This document shows, piece by piece, positions 51,449-60,793 of a DNA stretch of 64,000 nucleotides. This stretch comes from SIG480 sp045636865 (GTDB lineage: Bacteria; Bacillota; Clostridia; Oscillospirales; JAAYXM01). A program made the position numbers and the translations under genes. Position 1 is the stretch's first letter; each line of letters opens with the position of its first letter. The stretch covers positions 95,453-159,452 of the forward strand of contig JAZTYJ010000020.1 of assembly GCA_045636865.1 (NCBI GenBank). Direction: 5' to 3'. A model generated the notes under the pieces. The model saw only the letters and a list, made by a program, of their open reading frames with translations, did not search any database and was not told the origin of the DNA.

Positions 51449-52372
51449 TTAAATAAAAAGAGCTACAAACAAAGGCATCGTTATTATGCACATAAGAGTT
51501 GAAACGATGTTTACGGCAACCGCAAAGTCGGGGTCCTTATCGTAAATCTGTGCAAACTGAACGACAGATGCGCCAACCGGCGCGATAGCCGCAAGGTACG
51601 GAATAAGAATAATCTTCGTCGCATCGGGGAAGGTGATGTGCGGGAGAATCGGCTTTGCGATGAGAAGGATAACAAGCGGAGAAAAAATCATCCTTATAAA
51701 CAAAACTATGTAAAACCTTGCATCGCGGATGAGCTTTCCAAGCCTTACCTCCGTTGCAATCATACCGCAGGCAAAAAGGCTTAAAGGTCCGACCATGTCG
51801 GTGAGAGGTCCCGTAATCTGCTTCACGGGAGAGGGGAGATGAATCCCCGTAAACGCCATGACAAGACCGATGACGACTGAAATGAGAATCGGATTTGTCG
51901 CAAGCTTTTTGACATTCGGTCGGCTGTCACCCGAGAAAAGACCGATGGAATGTGTCCACACGAAGCAAAGCTGAACGGAGAGATATGCGCTTGAATAGAT
52001 AACCCATTCCTTTCCGAAAAGCGAAAGAACTATGGGAATCAGGATGTTTCCCGTGTTTGAATACATCGCCGCGGAGCGCGAAACGTTGTCGGGATGAAGC
52101 GTTTTTTTATAAAGAAAGTCTATTCCGAGGAGAATAAAATGCATTGCAACCGAGGCAATAAACGCAATAACAAGACCTGTTCTTATCTCGGGCGTCATCG
52201 AGACGTCATACGCCTCAAGAACAATAGCGGGAGTAATGAGATAAATTATAATTTTTGAAAGCGCGGTGCTGTCGTCAGATTTTAAGATACGCGCCTTTAC
52301 CATAATAAAGCCGAGCGACATAAAAACGAGAAGATATGCGATTTTCTCGGCAAGAAGAAGCGGAATTGACAT
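51449..52372 (-). CDS. AEC family transporter (auxin efflux carrier-like permease)
   Basis: A 307-residue protein with ten predicted membrane helices arranged as two inverted halves, as in AEC permeases of organic acids such as malate. Features are the early FIMVKARILKSDDSTALSKI loop, the YSNTGNILIPIVLSLFG segment with the conserved Asn-Gly/Asn turn, and AIAPVGASVVQFAQIYD near the end. AGGAG before the ATG. It stands alone, divergent from the MATE gene. Confidence 0.85.
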   Translation of the reverse strand: MSIPLLLAEKIAYLLVFMSLGFIMVKARILKSDDSTALSKIIIYLITPAIVLEAYDVSMTPEIRTGLVIAFIASVAMHFILLGIDFLYKKTLHPDNVSRSAAMYSNTGNILIPIVLSLFGKEWVIYSSAYLSVQLCFVWTHSIGLFSGDSRPNVKKLATNPILISVVIGLVMAFTGIHLPSPVKQITGPLTDMVGPLSLFACGMIATEVRLGKLIRDARFYIVLFIRMIFSPLVILLIAKPILPHITFPDATKIILIPYLAAIAPVGASVVQFAQIYDKDPDFAVAVNIVSTLMCIITMPLFVALFI

Positions 52373-52500
52373 AGCTTTTTCTCCTTTTCTTATTTAAAAC
52401 AATTATAATCTAAAACATCTGAAATATCAAGAAAAACAACATCGCCGTTTGACTTTGAGTTTGCAAAGGTATATAATCTGAAGTTGGAAGGAGTGAGAAT

Positions 52501-53847
52501 ATGACAGAATCAGAAAAATATTATAAAAAAATGACGGAGACATCGCTTTCACGTCTTATAATCTCACTCGGAATCCCGACAACGATTTCGATGCTCGTTA
52601 CGAGTATCTACAATATGGCAGACACATACTTTGTCGGACGCCTCGGCGAATCGGCGCAGGGTGCAACGGGTATTCTGTTTACGCTTCAGGCAATCATCCA
52701 GGCGGTAGGCTTTATGCTCGGACAAGGCTCCGGAACCCTTGTTTCAAAATCGCTTGCAGAGAAGGATACCGATGAGGCATCGGCATATGCATCAAGCGCA
52801 TTTTACGCCTCAATTTTTGTCGGAACGCTCTTTGCACTTTTCGGCGGACTCTTCCTGACTCCGATGCTCCGTGCACTCGGCAGCACCGAAACAATACTTC
52901 CGTACGCCGTGCGATACGGTGCGTGTGTTCTTGCAAGCTGTCCGTTTGTTATGGCGTCGTTTGTCTTAAATAACATCCTCCGCTTTGAGGGCAAGGCGTA
53001 CTATTCGATGTTAGGTCTTGTTACCGGCGGAATTTTAAACATCTTCGGTGACTGGTTGCTTGTCGTTGTGTACGATTTCGGAATCCTCGGCGCAGGCATC
53101 TCAACCGTTGTTTCGCAGATAATAAGCTTTTTTATGCTCGTTGCATTCCAAAAGAAAAACGCGCAGAGCAGAATAAGGCTTTCCGACATAAGCCGCAGGG
53201 CAGAAATATATCTTTCTGTTATGAAAATAGGCTTTCCGTCGCTCATCCGTCAGGGTTTAAACTCAATTTCAAGCGGACTTTTAAACAACCTCACGCGCCC
53301 GTTTGGCGATGCGGCAATTGCGGCGATGAGCGTCGTAAACCGTTTTTCGATGTTTGTTATGTGCGTCGGGCTCGGCATCGGTCAGGGCTTTCAGCCTGTT
53401 GCGGCGTTTAACTACAGCGCAAAGAAATACTCCCGCGTTAAAAAAAGTATGCTCATAACAATGGGCATCGGCATCTGTTTCATTCTCTGCCTCGCAACTC
53501 CGGGATTCATCTTTGCGGAAAAGATAGTATACCTCTTCCAGAAGAGCCCCGAAGTTATAGAAATCGGAACCTTTGCACTTCGCGCATCGTGCATAGGAAC
53601 GAGCTTTCTCGCGCTTTCGGTTCCCGTAAATATGCTCTACCAAAGCACGCGGCAGACGGGTATTGCATCGTTTTTATCACTTATGCGCTCTGGACTTACG
53701 TTTATCCCCGTGCTCATCATAACAACAAGACTGTGGGGACTTTTCGGAATACAGATTTCGCAACCCGTTGCAGACATCTTAACCGGCTTTATGTCAATTC
53801 CGTTTATGGTTCACTTCTTAAAAACTCCCGATGAAAAGATGAAGTAA
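52501..53847 (+). CDS. MATE family efflux transporter
   Basis: A 448-residue multidrug and toxin extrusion protein with twelve predicted helices. Typical marks are LIISLGIPTTISMLVTSIYN, then MADTYFVGRLG in the first helices and the matching second-half NRFSMFVMCVGLGIGQGFQP. Na+ or H+ driven export of organic cations or metabolites. GGAAGGAG upstream of the ATG. Its stop is 100 bases before the fusion peptidase gene, which has its own promoter. Confidence 0.92.
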   Translation: MTESEKYYKKMTETSLSRLIISLGIPTTISMLVTSIYNMADTYFVGRLGESAQGATGILFTLQAIIQAVGFMLGQGSGTLVSKSLAEKDTDEASAYASSAFYASIFVGTLFALFGGLFLTPMLRALGSTETILPYAVRYGACVLASCPFVMASFVLNNILRFEGKAYYSMLGLVTGGILNIFGDWLLVVVYDFGILGAGISTVVSQIISFFMLVAFQKKNAQSRIRLSDISRRAEIYLSVMKIGFPSLIRQGLNSISSGLLNNLTRPFGDAAIAAMSVVNRFSMFVMCVGLGIGQGFQPVAAFNYSAKKYSRVKKSMLITMGIGICFILCLATPGFIFAEKIVYLFQKSPEVIEIGTFALRASCIGTSFLALSVPVNMLYQSTRQTGIASFLSLMRSGLTFIPVLIITTRLWGLFGIQISQPVADILTGFMSIPFMVHFLKTPDEKMK

Positions 53848-53877
53848 CAAAAGAACCGTAATTTATCATTTTTGCTA

Positions 53878-53906
53878 TTGAAAACGTATATGCAAAATGG
53901 TAGTAT
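53878..53906 (+). promoter_or_regulatory. promoter of the M28-AAC(3) fusion gene
   Basis: TTGAAA (53878-53883), 17-bp spacer, TAGTAT (53901-53906), 42 bases before the ATG. Confidence 0.55.
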
Positions 53907-53947
53907 TTAACACAGAAGCAAAGTTCGATGCATAAGGAGAGATCTTT

Positions 53948-56686
53948 ATGGAAAAGTTTTCAGAGCGCGAGTGGCAGAGCGCAGAAAAAGCATACAAAAA
54001 AATAAGTGAAATTATGCACGCTGCTTACGATTCGGCTGATCGTGAGTGGATAATGAAACATACATGTGAGCTTGCAGATATTGAAGCGTGGCAGACGTTT
54101 CCTGCATACGAGCGCGCGGCAGAGTATATAAATAAGCTTATGCTTGATGAGGGGCTTGATTCGGAAATTCTTAAGTTTCCCGCTGACGGTGTCACCGCAT
54201 ACCAGGATAAGTGTATGCCGCTTGCGTGGGATGCAACTGTCGGCCGCCTTACCGTAAAGGCCGGTGCCGAAAATTTTGACGACCCCGTGATTGCTGACTT
54301 TGAGAAACTCCCGATTCACCTTGTAAAGGGGTCTGTCGCAACCCCCAAGGGCGGTGTTGTCGCAAAAGTCGTTACTGAGGCGCAGATGCTTGCAGGTGAA
54401 GACTGCACGGGCGCGATGGTTCTCCTCGAGCCTGAAACAAGAGCAACGGCAGGAAGTATCCGCATGGTTCTTGACCTTGGCGCAATAGGCTTTATTTCAG
54501 AATATCTCGTAAATCCGATGGATAAAACCGACGATGTATATTGGTGCAACGCCGCAACCGATTCAGGCTCATGGAATGTAACGGCTGATGACCGCGACTT
54601 TATCGGTTTTTCAATCTCTCCGCGAAACGGAAGAAAGCTTCGCCACGCGGTAACTTTCGGCGGCGCGAGTGTACTTGTTGAGAGTGACGGCCGCCGTTAT
54701 GTGGGGACTCTTCCTGCGGTAAGTGCGCTTATCCCGGGCAAGCAGAAGCGCGAGCTGTGGATACTTGCGCATACATACGAACCGTTCACGGTAGATGACA
54801 GCATCGGCGTTGTCGGAAGTATTGCCGCGATAAAGAAAATAAAAGAGCTTATCGAAAAAGGCGTACTCCCAGAGCTTGAATTTTCAATCCGCCTTGTTTA
54901 TGCGATGGAAGTACACGGCTTTTCCGCAGTTGCCGATTATTTTGGCGGATGCCTTCGTGATAAGGTTCTCGGCGGACTCAATGCCGATATGTTCTTTGGC
55001 GGAAAGTTTAACCAGATTCAGATTTTCTATGCGCCTCTTGCCGTTCCGTTCTACGGCAACTTCCTTATGAAGATGGCGGCAGAAGTGTTCAATAAAGAAT
55101 TTGCATACCCCGAAGCGGTTGATATGTATCTCTCATATCATGACGATATGCTTCTTAGTGATTCCTCGGTAGGCGTTCCTACGATCTGGGCGCTTGGTGA
55201 GCATGTTGATGATAAAGGCAATGTAGATTTCCACCACAATTCAAGCTGGAACAAGGATTATCTCGACAAAGAAAACTGCGCCCGCGCTCTCGGTTTCTAC
55301 ACTGCGTGGATTGGCCTCGTTGCGGCGATGAGCGAAGAGCTGATACCCGACTTTGCGGCGGCTTCGGCTATCCTTGCGCAGAAGTACATAAACGAAGAGG
55401 CAGAGCGTGAGACGGTCGTCGGCAAGGCAGAAGATAAGATGGAATACATCGCAGGAAGAATGCGCGAGGCGGTTTTAAACTTTAGTCTTGCATCAGATGT
55501 TGCAAGGGTATCGGAGCTTTGTGACGCTTTGTATATTCCAAACTTCAAAAAAGAGACGTCTGTCGATATGCCGTGGCTTGACTATGCGGAGAAAATTGTC
55601 CCCACGCGCATCGGTGAGGGATTCCCGTTTGATAAAGTCCGTATTCCTAAAAAGGACAGACGACCGCTTCCTGACGGTGTAATTTACGGTCCGAACTCCT
55701 TCATCCTTTCTGCGATGGACGGAAAGAAGACACTCCGTCAGTGCATCTGCGAAGCCGCTTGGGAACGCCGCGTAAATATGACGGATGCGGATGTAAAAAA
55801 ATATGTAATTTCTGTTATGTATCTTGCGGATTGGGGATATTTAAGTGTCAAAAATCCTCAGACGATAACAAAAGATATGTTTGTCGAAAGCCTCAAGAAA
55901 ATCGGTATAGAAAAAGGCGATGTCCTTCTCGTTCACAGCGGTCTTTCGTATATGGGCCACATTGCGAGCGGTGCTGAAACTGTTCTTGATGCGCTTATCG
56001 AAGCTGTCGGAGACGAGGGAACAATCCTCCTTCCCGCATTCACAAGACCGTATATCGGATTTGAAGGCTATGTAAACCGCGCGAGAGAGTACCGCCCGTT
56101 CGCACCCGAATTTTTTGATAACATCAACACGGGTGCTGTTCCGAAGGCGCTTTTGTACCGAGTGGGAACAAAACGCAGTGCCCACGCGACACATTCGTGG
56201 TGCGGCGTCGGAAAAATGGCAGACTTCTGCTTGTCAGAACAAAAGTGTCTTGACGCGCCTACCTCCCAAAATAGTCCGCTTGAAAAGGCGTGGGAACTTG
56301 GCGGCAAAGTTCTCTTCATCGGTTGCGACATCCACAGCAACACCTTCCTCCATTATCTCGAGGATAAGGCTAATGCGCCGTATCTCGGAAACGCAATAGT
56401 CAAGATAAAGGACGAGGATGGAAACTGGCGAACCGAATCAATCAGAAATCATCTTCCGGGACACCGTTCTTTCTACGGATATACACCGAGAGAAGGAAAG
56501 TTCTACAAAACTGCATTCGCAAAAGGACTTGAGGTTAAAATCGAGGAGCTTGGTATGGGAAGACTTCAGCTTATGGATTTAAAGAAGCTTCACGACATAG
56601 GAATGGAAATGTTCCGCGAAGACCCGCTTGCAACTCTCTGTGACAATCCCGACTGCAAATTCTGCCAGAAGTATAGAAAGAAATAA
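53948..56686 (+). CDS. fusion: M28-like aminopeptidase, winged helix and AAC(3)-like acetyltransferase
   Basis: A 912-residue three-part protein. Residues 1 to ~490 resemble M28/DUF4910-type aminopeptidases: a PA-like insert, then ILAHTYEPFTVDDSIGVVGS (His 275, Asp 283/284), YAMEVHG (Glu 321; the usual second Glu is Val), GLNADMF (Asp 347) and DFHHNSSW (His 429/430). Residues ~580-635 look like a winged helix (GPNSFILSAMDGKKTLRQCI). Residues ~642-890 are an AAC(3)-family acetyl-CoA-dependent N-acetyltransferase with LLVHSGLSYMG, GTILLPAFT and RSAHATHSWCGVGK. The C-terminus adds a Cys cluster (CDNPDCKFC). Cytoplasmic, one open frame without a break. It may release and acetylate an amino group of one substrate (inferred). 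Confidence 0.85.
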   Translation: MEKFSEREWQSAEKAYKKISEIMHAAYDSADREWIMKHTCELADIEAWQTFPAYERAAEYINKLMLDEGLDSEILKFPADGVTAYQDKCMPLAWDATVGRLTVKAGAENFDDPVIADFEKLPIHLVKGSVATPKGGVVAKVVTEAQMLAGEDCTGAMVLLEPETRATAGSIRMVLDLGAIGFISEYLVNPMDKTDDVYWCNAATDSGSWNVTADDRDFIGFSISPRNGRKLRHAVTFGGASVLVESDGRRYVGTLPAVSALIPGKQKRELWILAHTYEPFTVDDSIGVVGSIAAIKKIKELIEKGVLPELEFSIRLVYAMEVHGFSAVADYFGGCLRDKVLGGLNADMFFGGKFNQIQIFYAPLAVPFYGNFLMKMAAEVFNKEFAYPEAVDMYLSYHDDMLLSDSSVGVPTIWALGEHVDDKGNVDFHHNSSWNKDYLDKENCARALGFYTAWIGLVAAMSEELIPDFAAASAILAQKYINEEAERETVVGKAEDKMEYIAGRMREAVLNFSLASDVARVSELCDALYIPNFKKETSVDMPWLDYAEKIVPTRIGEGFPFDKVRIPKKDRRPLPDGVIYGPNSFILSAMDGKKTLRQCICEAAWERRVNMTDADVKKYVISVMYLADWGYLSVKNPQTITKDMFVESLKKIGIEKGDVLLVHSGLSYMGHIASGAETVLDALIEAVGDEGTILLPAFTRPYIGFEGYVNRAREYRPFAPEFFDNINTGAVPKALLYRVGTKRSAHATHSWCGVGKMADFCLSEQKCLDAPTSQNSPLEKAWELGGKVLFIGCDIHSNTFLHYLEDKANAPYLGNAIVKIKDEDGNWRTESIRNHLPGHRSFYGYTPREGKFYKTAFAKGLEVKIEELGMGRLQLMDLKKLHDIGMEMFREDPLATLCDNPDCKFCQKYRKK

Positions 56687-56690
56687 AAAC

Positions 56691-56720
56691 AAGTGGCGTA
56701 ACCAAGAGGTTACGCCACTT
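56691..56720. terminator. terminator after the fusion gene
   Basis: 13-bp perfect stem AAGTGGCGTAACC/GGTTACGCCACTT with loop AAGA, 5 bases after the stop codon. The T run is short. Confidence 0.75.
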
Positions 56721-56729
56721 TAGTTTTAA

Positions 56730-57119
56730 TTAAAAGTGAAACTTGTCATCTTCGCAAAGATTAAGGTTTCTTGCAACGTTTGCCGCAAGTTCAAGATACG
56801 GGTCGAACGAGGCAAGGGCGTGTGAGTCACTGCCTATGTAGAATTTGCATCCGCAATCTTTTGCGATGAGATACGGGCGAAGGATTTTTTCATAATCCTC
56901 ATCGTTGTAGCTTCTGTTGAAGTTAAGTTCAATGCCGCATCCCTTTTCCGACGCACCCTTAAAAAGTGTTTCAAAATCAGCATCAGAAATCGAGTTTATA
57001 ACCTCAATGTGAGCATCGGGTGCAAAGTTTGCAACCAGCGGGCAGGTAAGGTGAGCAATACCGACCTTTTTAAAGGGAAGGCTGCTTTCTAAAACTGCTT
57101 CAAAACTACTTGAAGAAGA
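56730..57119 (-). pseudogene. 5'-truncated PHP-domain phosphoesterase
   Basis: The last ~125 codons of a PHP protein closely related to the intact gene at 58383-59177. Shared segments include LPFKKVGIAHLT, LFKGASEKGCGIELN, LRPYLIAKDCGCKFYIGSDS and the identical end EDDKFHF. The frame is open from 57119 but has no start, ribosome site or N-terminal HxH metal motif, and it abuts the terminator of the acyltransferase gene. It is the remnant of a tandem duplication. Confidence 0.85.
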
Positions 57120-57121
57120 CT

Positions 57122-57151
57122 AAAAAACACCACCGTGAGGTGGTGTTTTTT
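57122..57151 (-). terminator. terminator of the PHP-acyltransferase unit
   Basis: Stem AAAAAACACCACC/GGTGGTGTTTTTT with GTGA loop, 2 bases beyond the acyltransferase stop codon on the minus strand. Confidence 0.93.
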
Positions 57152-57153
57152 AA

Positions 57154-58371
57154 TTAAAACGGAATCAGACCGTTGAATTCGTGGAAGTTTTCGCCATCAA
57201 GAAGCTTCTGCTTTACGTTTTTCTGCATTGAGGTGTTCTCGGGAAGTGTTGTAAAATCAACCTCATCGGGAGTTTTGACGTCTTTTTCATAGACATAGAG
57301 AAAAACGTCGTTTGCATTGCTCTTTACGGGATAGAGGACAAACTTATCGCGGAAGAGATTGAGGTTTGCGCCGGGCTTTAGAATCTCGCGGAATGTAGGG
57401 CAGAAAGCCCACGTGCGGCATGCGAAAATGCTGAATTTATATTCGGGGAAACCTTCTTTAAAAAGCTCCCGTGCGCGTCTGATGGATTCATCGCATGCGG
57501 CGCTGTCAAGCGGCGTGCCGCCTGCGAAATGGATTTTTAAAACCGTGTCTCCATCCTTAAAGAGAACTCTCCAGTCGTTCTTCGAAAGACGGATGCGCTC
57601 TTTTTTTACAAGGTGTGTTTCGGGATCGATGGGATAACCCTCGAAATATTCATCCGTCTCAACAAAATCCGCGTCATAAGCACCGTCTTCATCGGTATAA
57701 CCGAAGGAGCCGAGGATGTGTCCGCTTTTGTGGAGGCGGGTGTTATACATAAGAACGCAGGTCTCACCGTCTGCATTTGTGAGCGCATAAATGTTTCTTG
57801 TTGCATCGGGCTGAATTTCATAGCGCAGACGACCTATCCAGATATGACATTTGTAAACAAAGATAGAATAGTTCATCATAAAGGCCTTGTCAAAATAGTG
57901 AGAGCCATCATCTCTCTTATAGTAAGTAAGGAATCTCCTGAAAAAGTAGAACGTATCTTTGATTATTTCTTTTGTAATGCCGCGGCGAAGAAGATCTTCG
58001 GTGTAGGGTTTTACGTGAGCGCTGACAACTATTGCGGCGAGATAATCGTATCCGAGCGCATCTGCCGCGCCGTCGGGAGCAACAGGAGTTTCAAATTCTG
58101 AAAACAGCTCTGCAAACGGCTTCTTCTCATCAAGTATGAAATAGAGGATTTTTGAAAGTGCAAGCAGATTTTCGTTTTCACGGATATAGTTTGCCGCACG
58201 GATAAATGTCTCAACGCCCTCAGTAAAAAGAGCATATTCCTTATCAATCGCGAGCAGATATTCGTCAGCAAGCCATTCGGGGATACCGACAAGACCGTCT
58301 GCCTTTTTTGCGGCATCGTCCCAGAAGGGCGATTTTATTTTTATATTGAAAGTTTTTCTTACGTCCTGCAT
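57154..58371 (-). CDS. acyltransferase domain protein (NAT_N/GNAT_C-like)
   Basis: A 405-residue protein recalling the two-domain acyltransferase proteins of gut Clostridia: an all-helical N-terminal half (to about 185) and a C-terminal GNAT-like half with YEIQPDATRNIYALT, HSGHILGSFGY-like strands and GFPEYKFSIFACRTWAFCPT. Such proteins often lie next to PHP phosphoesterases or alpha-mannosidases, but their reaction is not known. I take ATG 58371, which has TGAGGT at good spacing; the frame is open as TTG from 58386. It follows the PHP gene by 11 bases. Confidence 0.75.
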   Translation of the reverse strand: MQDVRKTFNIKIKSPFWDDAAKKADGLVGIPEWLADEYLLAIDKEYALFTEGVETFIRAANYIRENENLLALSKILYFILDEKKPFAELFSEFETPVAPDGAADALGYDYLAAIVVSAHVKPYTEDLLRRGITKEIIKDTFYFFRRFLTYYKRDDGSHYFDKAFMMNYSIFVYKCHIWIGRLRYEIQPDATRNIYALTNADGETCVLMYNTRLHKSGHILGSFGYTDEDGAYDADFVETDEYFEGYPIDPETHLVKKERIRLSKNDWRVLFKDGDTVLKIHFAGGTPLDSAACDESIRRARELFKEGFPEYKFSIFACRTWAFCPTFREILKPGANLNLFRDKFVLYPVKSNANDVFLYVYEKDVKTPDEVDFTTLPENTSMQKNVKQKLLDGENFHEFNGLIPF

Positions 58372-58382
58372 TGTTCTATACC

Positions 58383-59177
58383 TCAAAAATGAAATTTGTC
58401 ATCTTCGGAAAGACCGAGAATATCAACTACTTTGCGTGCAAATGGAAAAACCTTATCAAACTCGGAGAAAACGTGAGCGTCGCTTCCAATGTAGAATTTG
58501 CATCCGCAGTCCTTTGCGAGAAAATACGGTCGCAGAATCTCATCTGAAAGCTCGCTTTCATTAAAAAACGACCCGACGTTGAGTTCTATTCCGCAGCCTA
58601 CATCTTTTGCACCCTTGAAAAGAGTGTAAAACTCGTTGTCTGAAATAAGGTTAAGAACGTCTTTATGTGCACCGGGATAAATGTTTGCGATAAGTAAGTC
58701 AGTGAGATGAGCAAGCCCGGTTTTTTTAAACGGCAAATTGCTCTCCAAAACCTGTGCAAATCGGTCGAGATAAATCTTTTTTCGTTCAGAAACAGTTACT
58801 TCTTTTCCATACCACATATGAAGGTGTGTTGTCGCAACAACGATGAAATCAAATTCATTGTAATGGTCGGGATGTATTCCAATGTTGCCTGTCTCGTCTA
58901 TATCAGCTTCACAGCCGAAAAGAAACTCAACCGAACTGCTCTTTGGAAGCGGAAGCGCCGACTTTATCGACTTAAATGATGCGCTTTCATACTGCCGCCA
59001 GATGCGTCTTTTGTCCCCGGTGCTGTCTTCATCCCAGAAATGGTCGGTCAGGACAAGTCGTTTAAGACCTGTGTCTTCTGCATATTTCAAAATGTTTTCG
59101 GGAGTCTGCAAAGGATCGTCTGCACAGCCCGATATGTTTGAATGAATATGATAATCGTGGTCGATTAGATATTTCAT
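58383..59177 (-). CDS. PHP-domain phosphoesterase (histidinol-phosphatase-like)
   Basis: A 264-residue metal-dependent phosphoesterase. Metal motifs of the PHP fold are visible: DHDYHIHSNISG (HxH), VLTDHFWDE (TDH), FGCEADID, TTHLHMW, and GSDAHVFSEF at the C-terminus (SDAH). It is of the HisK/YcdX class, acting on small phosphate esters; the exact substrate is unknown. Heads a two-gene unit with the acyltransferase. A decayed second copy lies downstream. Confidence 0.87.
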   Translation of the reverse strand: MKYLIDHDYHIHSNISGCADDPLQTPENILKYAEDTGLKRLVLTDHFWDEDSTGDKRRIWRQYESASFKSIKSALPLPKSSSVEFLFGCEADIDETGNIGIHPDHYNEFDFIVVATTHLHMWYGKEVTVSERKKIYLDRFAQVLESNLPFKKTGLAHLTDLLIANIYPGAHKDVLNLISDNEFYTLFKGAKDVGCGIELNVGSFFNESELSDEILRPYFLAKDCGCKFYIGSDAHVFSEFDKVFPFARKVVDILGLSEDDKFHF

Positions 59178-59281
59178 AAAAACACCTCACTTAGCTCTAA
59201 TTTTAGCACATACAAAAACGTTTTACAAGGTGCGGAGAGTATAATTTTTCTATCATCGGGAAAAATAGGCACGGTGATAAA

Positions 59282-60793
59282 ATGAAAAAGAAAATAAGTG
59301 ATGAAGAGTTTCTCTCGATGACGTTCACGGGAAATCTTGATGAAGACATTGAGATAATGAAAACTCTGCTTGCAAATGATAACACCGTAATATTCAGAAA
59401 ATTTGAAAACCGCCACGACAGCAGAATCCGCGGCTGCGTAATCTTTACCGAGGTGCTTGTAAATAACATAGTTATTGACCAGAATGTCGTTCGTCCGCTT
59501 CTGAATTTTGAGCCTTCCGAGGATATAGCATTTGGAGACGGGCTTTCCTCATACCTTGCAAAGGCGGTTGTCAGTACGGATGAGGTCAAGGTGAAATCGC
59601 GTCCGTACGACGCAATAAGCGGAATTTTAATTGGCGACACGGTTGTTCTTATAGATACCTGCCCTGCTGCAATAGTTGCAAACTCGAAAAAGTACGCTCT
59701 TCGCGGAATAGGAGTTCCTGAAACGGAAAACGCAGTAAACGGTCCGAAAGAGGGATTTTGTGAGCTTATTGTTACAAACGTCGGACTTATAAGGCGGAAA
59801 GTCAAGAACCCGAAGCTCAAGTTCAGATTTGTCGAGGTCGGAAAAGTAAGCCGCACGCGTGTCTGCGTCTGTTATATTGAGGATTTGTGCCCCGAGCATA
59901 TCGTGTGGGATATGATATCGCGCCTAAAAAGCTTTGAGATTGATTCGGTGCTTGATACAAGCTATGTAGGTGAGCTTATTTCGGACCACAAAACCTCGCC
60001 GTTTGACACGATGGGAAAAACAGAACGCCCCGATGTTGTTGCGGCAAAACTGTTTGAGGGAAGATGCGCGCTTCTGGTAGACGGAACACCCTTTGCACTC
60101 ACCGTTCCTTTCCTGTTTCTTGAAAACTTTCAGGCAAGTGAGGATTATTATGAAAACTACTATTTTGCAAGCTTTGTAAGGATTCTGCGCTTCCTCGCGT
60201 TTTTTGTCGCGGTAAGCCTTCCTGCAATCTATGTCGCGCTCCTTTCCTATCATAAAGAGGTTCTTCCGCGCGAGCTTTTGAGGTCGATTGCCGCATCACG
60301 TGCATCGGTGCCGTTTCCTGCGGTGGTTGAGATGTTCATTCTGCTTATCCTGTTTGACCTTCTGCGCGAGGCGGGAGTGCGCCTTCCGAAAGCCATCGGG
60401 GTAACGGTGAGCACGGTCGGCGCGATTGTGCTCGGTCAGAGCATAGTTTCGGCAAACATCGTCTCCACCGAGATGATAATTATCGTCGCGATCTGCTCAC
60501 TCGCATCGTTTCTCACTCCGAAGCTTGAGAGCGTGTCGGGACTTTTGCGGCTTTTTCTTCTCGCGCTCTCGGCGATGCTCGGAATATACGGCTACACCAT
60601 CGGAGTTGTCGCCTTCTGTGCATATATCTCGTCGCTTTCATCCTTCGGAGTTCCGTTTACAGCGTATGCGATACCGACATCAGTCGGCGGCGCAAAGGAT
60701 ACGTATATAAGAAGTCCGTGGAGGAATATGAAAACGCGTCCGTATGCAATACAGAAAAAGAACAAAACAAGGCTTCGGAGGTTTTGGCGATGA
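59282..60793 (+). CDS. spore germinant receptor A subunit (GerA family)
   Basis: A 503-residue GerA-family subunit in the inner spore membrane. The N-terminal cytoplasmic part includes RPYDAISGILIGDTVVLIDT and the signature RRKVKNPKLKF; four or more membrane helices follow (RFLAFFVAVSLPAIYVALLS, LPKAIGVTVSTVGAIVLG), and the C-terminal tail is basic. With GerB and GerC it forms a nutrient receptor that triggers germination by ion release. First gene of the operon; no clear sigma-G promoter was found in the 104-base gap upstream. GerC starts within its stop codon. Confidence 0.92.
   Translation: MKKKISDEEFLSMTFTGNLDEDIEIMKTLLANDNTVIFRKFENRHDSRIRGCVIFTEVLVNNIVIDQNVVRPLLNFEPSEDIAFGDGLSSYLAKAVVSTDEVKVKSRPYDAISGILIGDTVVLIDTCPAAIVANSKKYALRGIGVPETENAVNGPKEGFCELIVTNVGLIRRKVKNPKLKFRFVEVGKVSRTRVCVCYIEDLCPEHIVWDMISRLKSFEIDSVLDTSYVGELISDHKTSPFDTMGKTERPDVVAAKLFEGRCALLVDGTPFALTVPFLFLENFQASEDYYENYYFASFVRILRFLAFFVAVSLPAIYVALLSYHKEVLPRELLRSIAASRASVPFPAVVEMFILLILFDLLREAGVRLPKAIGVTVSTVGAIVLGQSIVSANIVSTEMIIIVAICSLASFLTPKLESVSGLLRLFLLALSAMLGIYGYTIGVVAFCAYISSLSSFGVPFTAYAIPTSVGGAKDTYIRSPWRNMKTRPYAIQKKNKTRLRRFWR

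Noticed and set aside
55871..56686. Stand-alone aminoglycoside resistance gene
   Set aside because: The AAC(3)-like part is in one continuous frame with the peptidase part, and many AAC(3)-fold proteins act on other amines.
59178..59281. Sigma-G promoter before the germination operon
   Set aside because: No convincing pair of hexamers with proper spacing; a TATAAT at 59240 lacks a matching -35.
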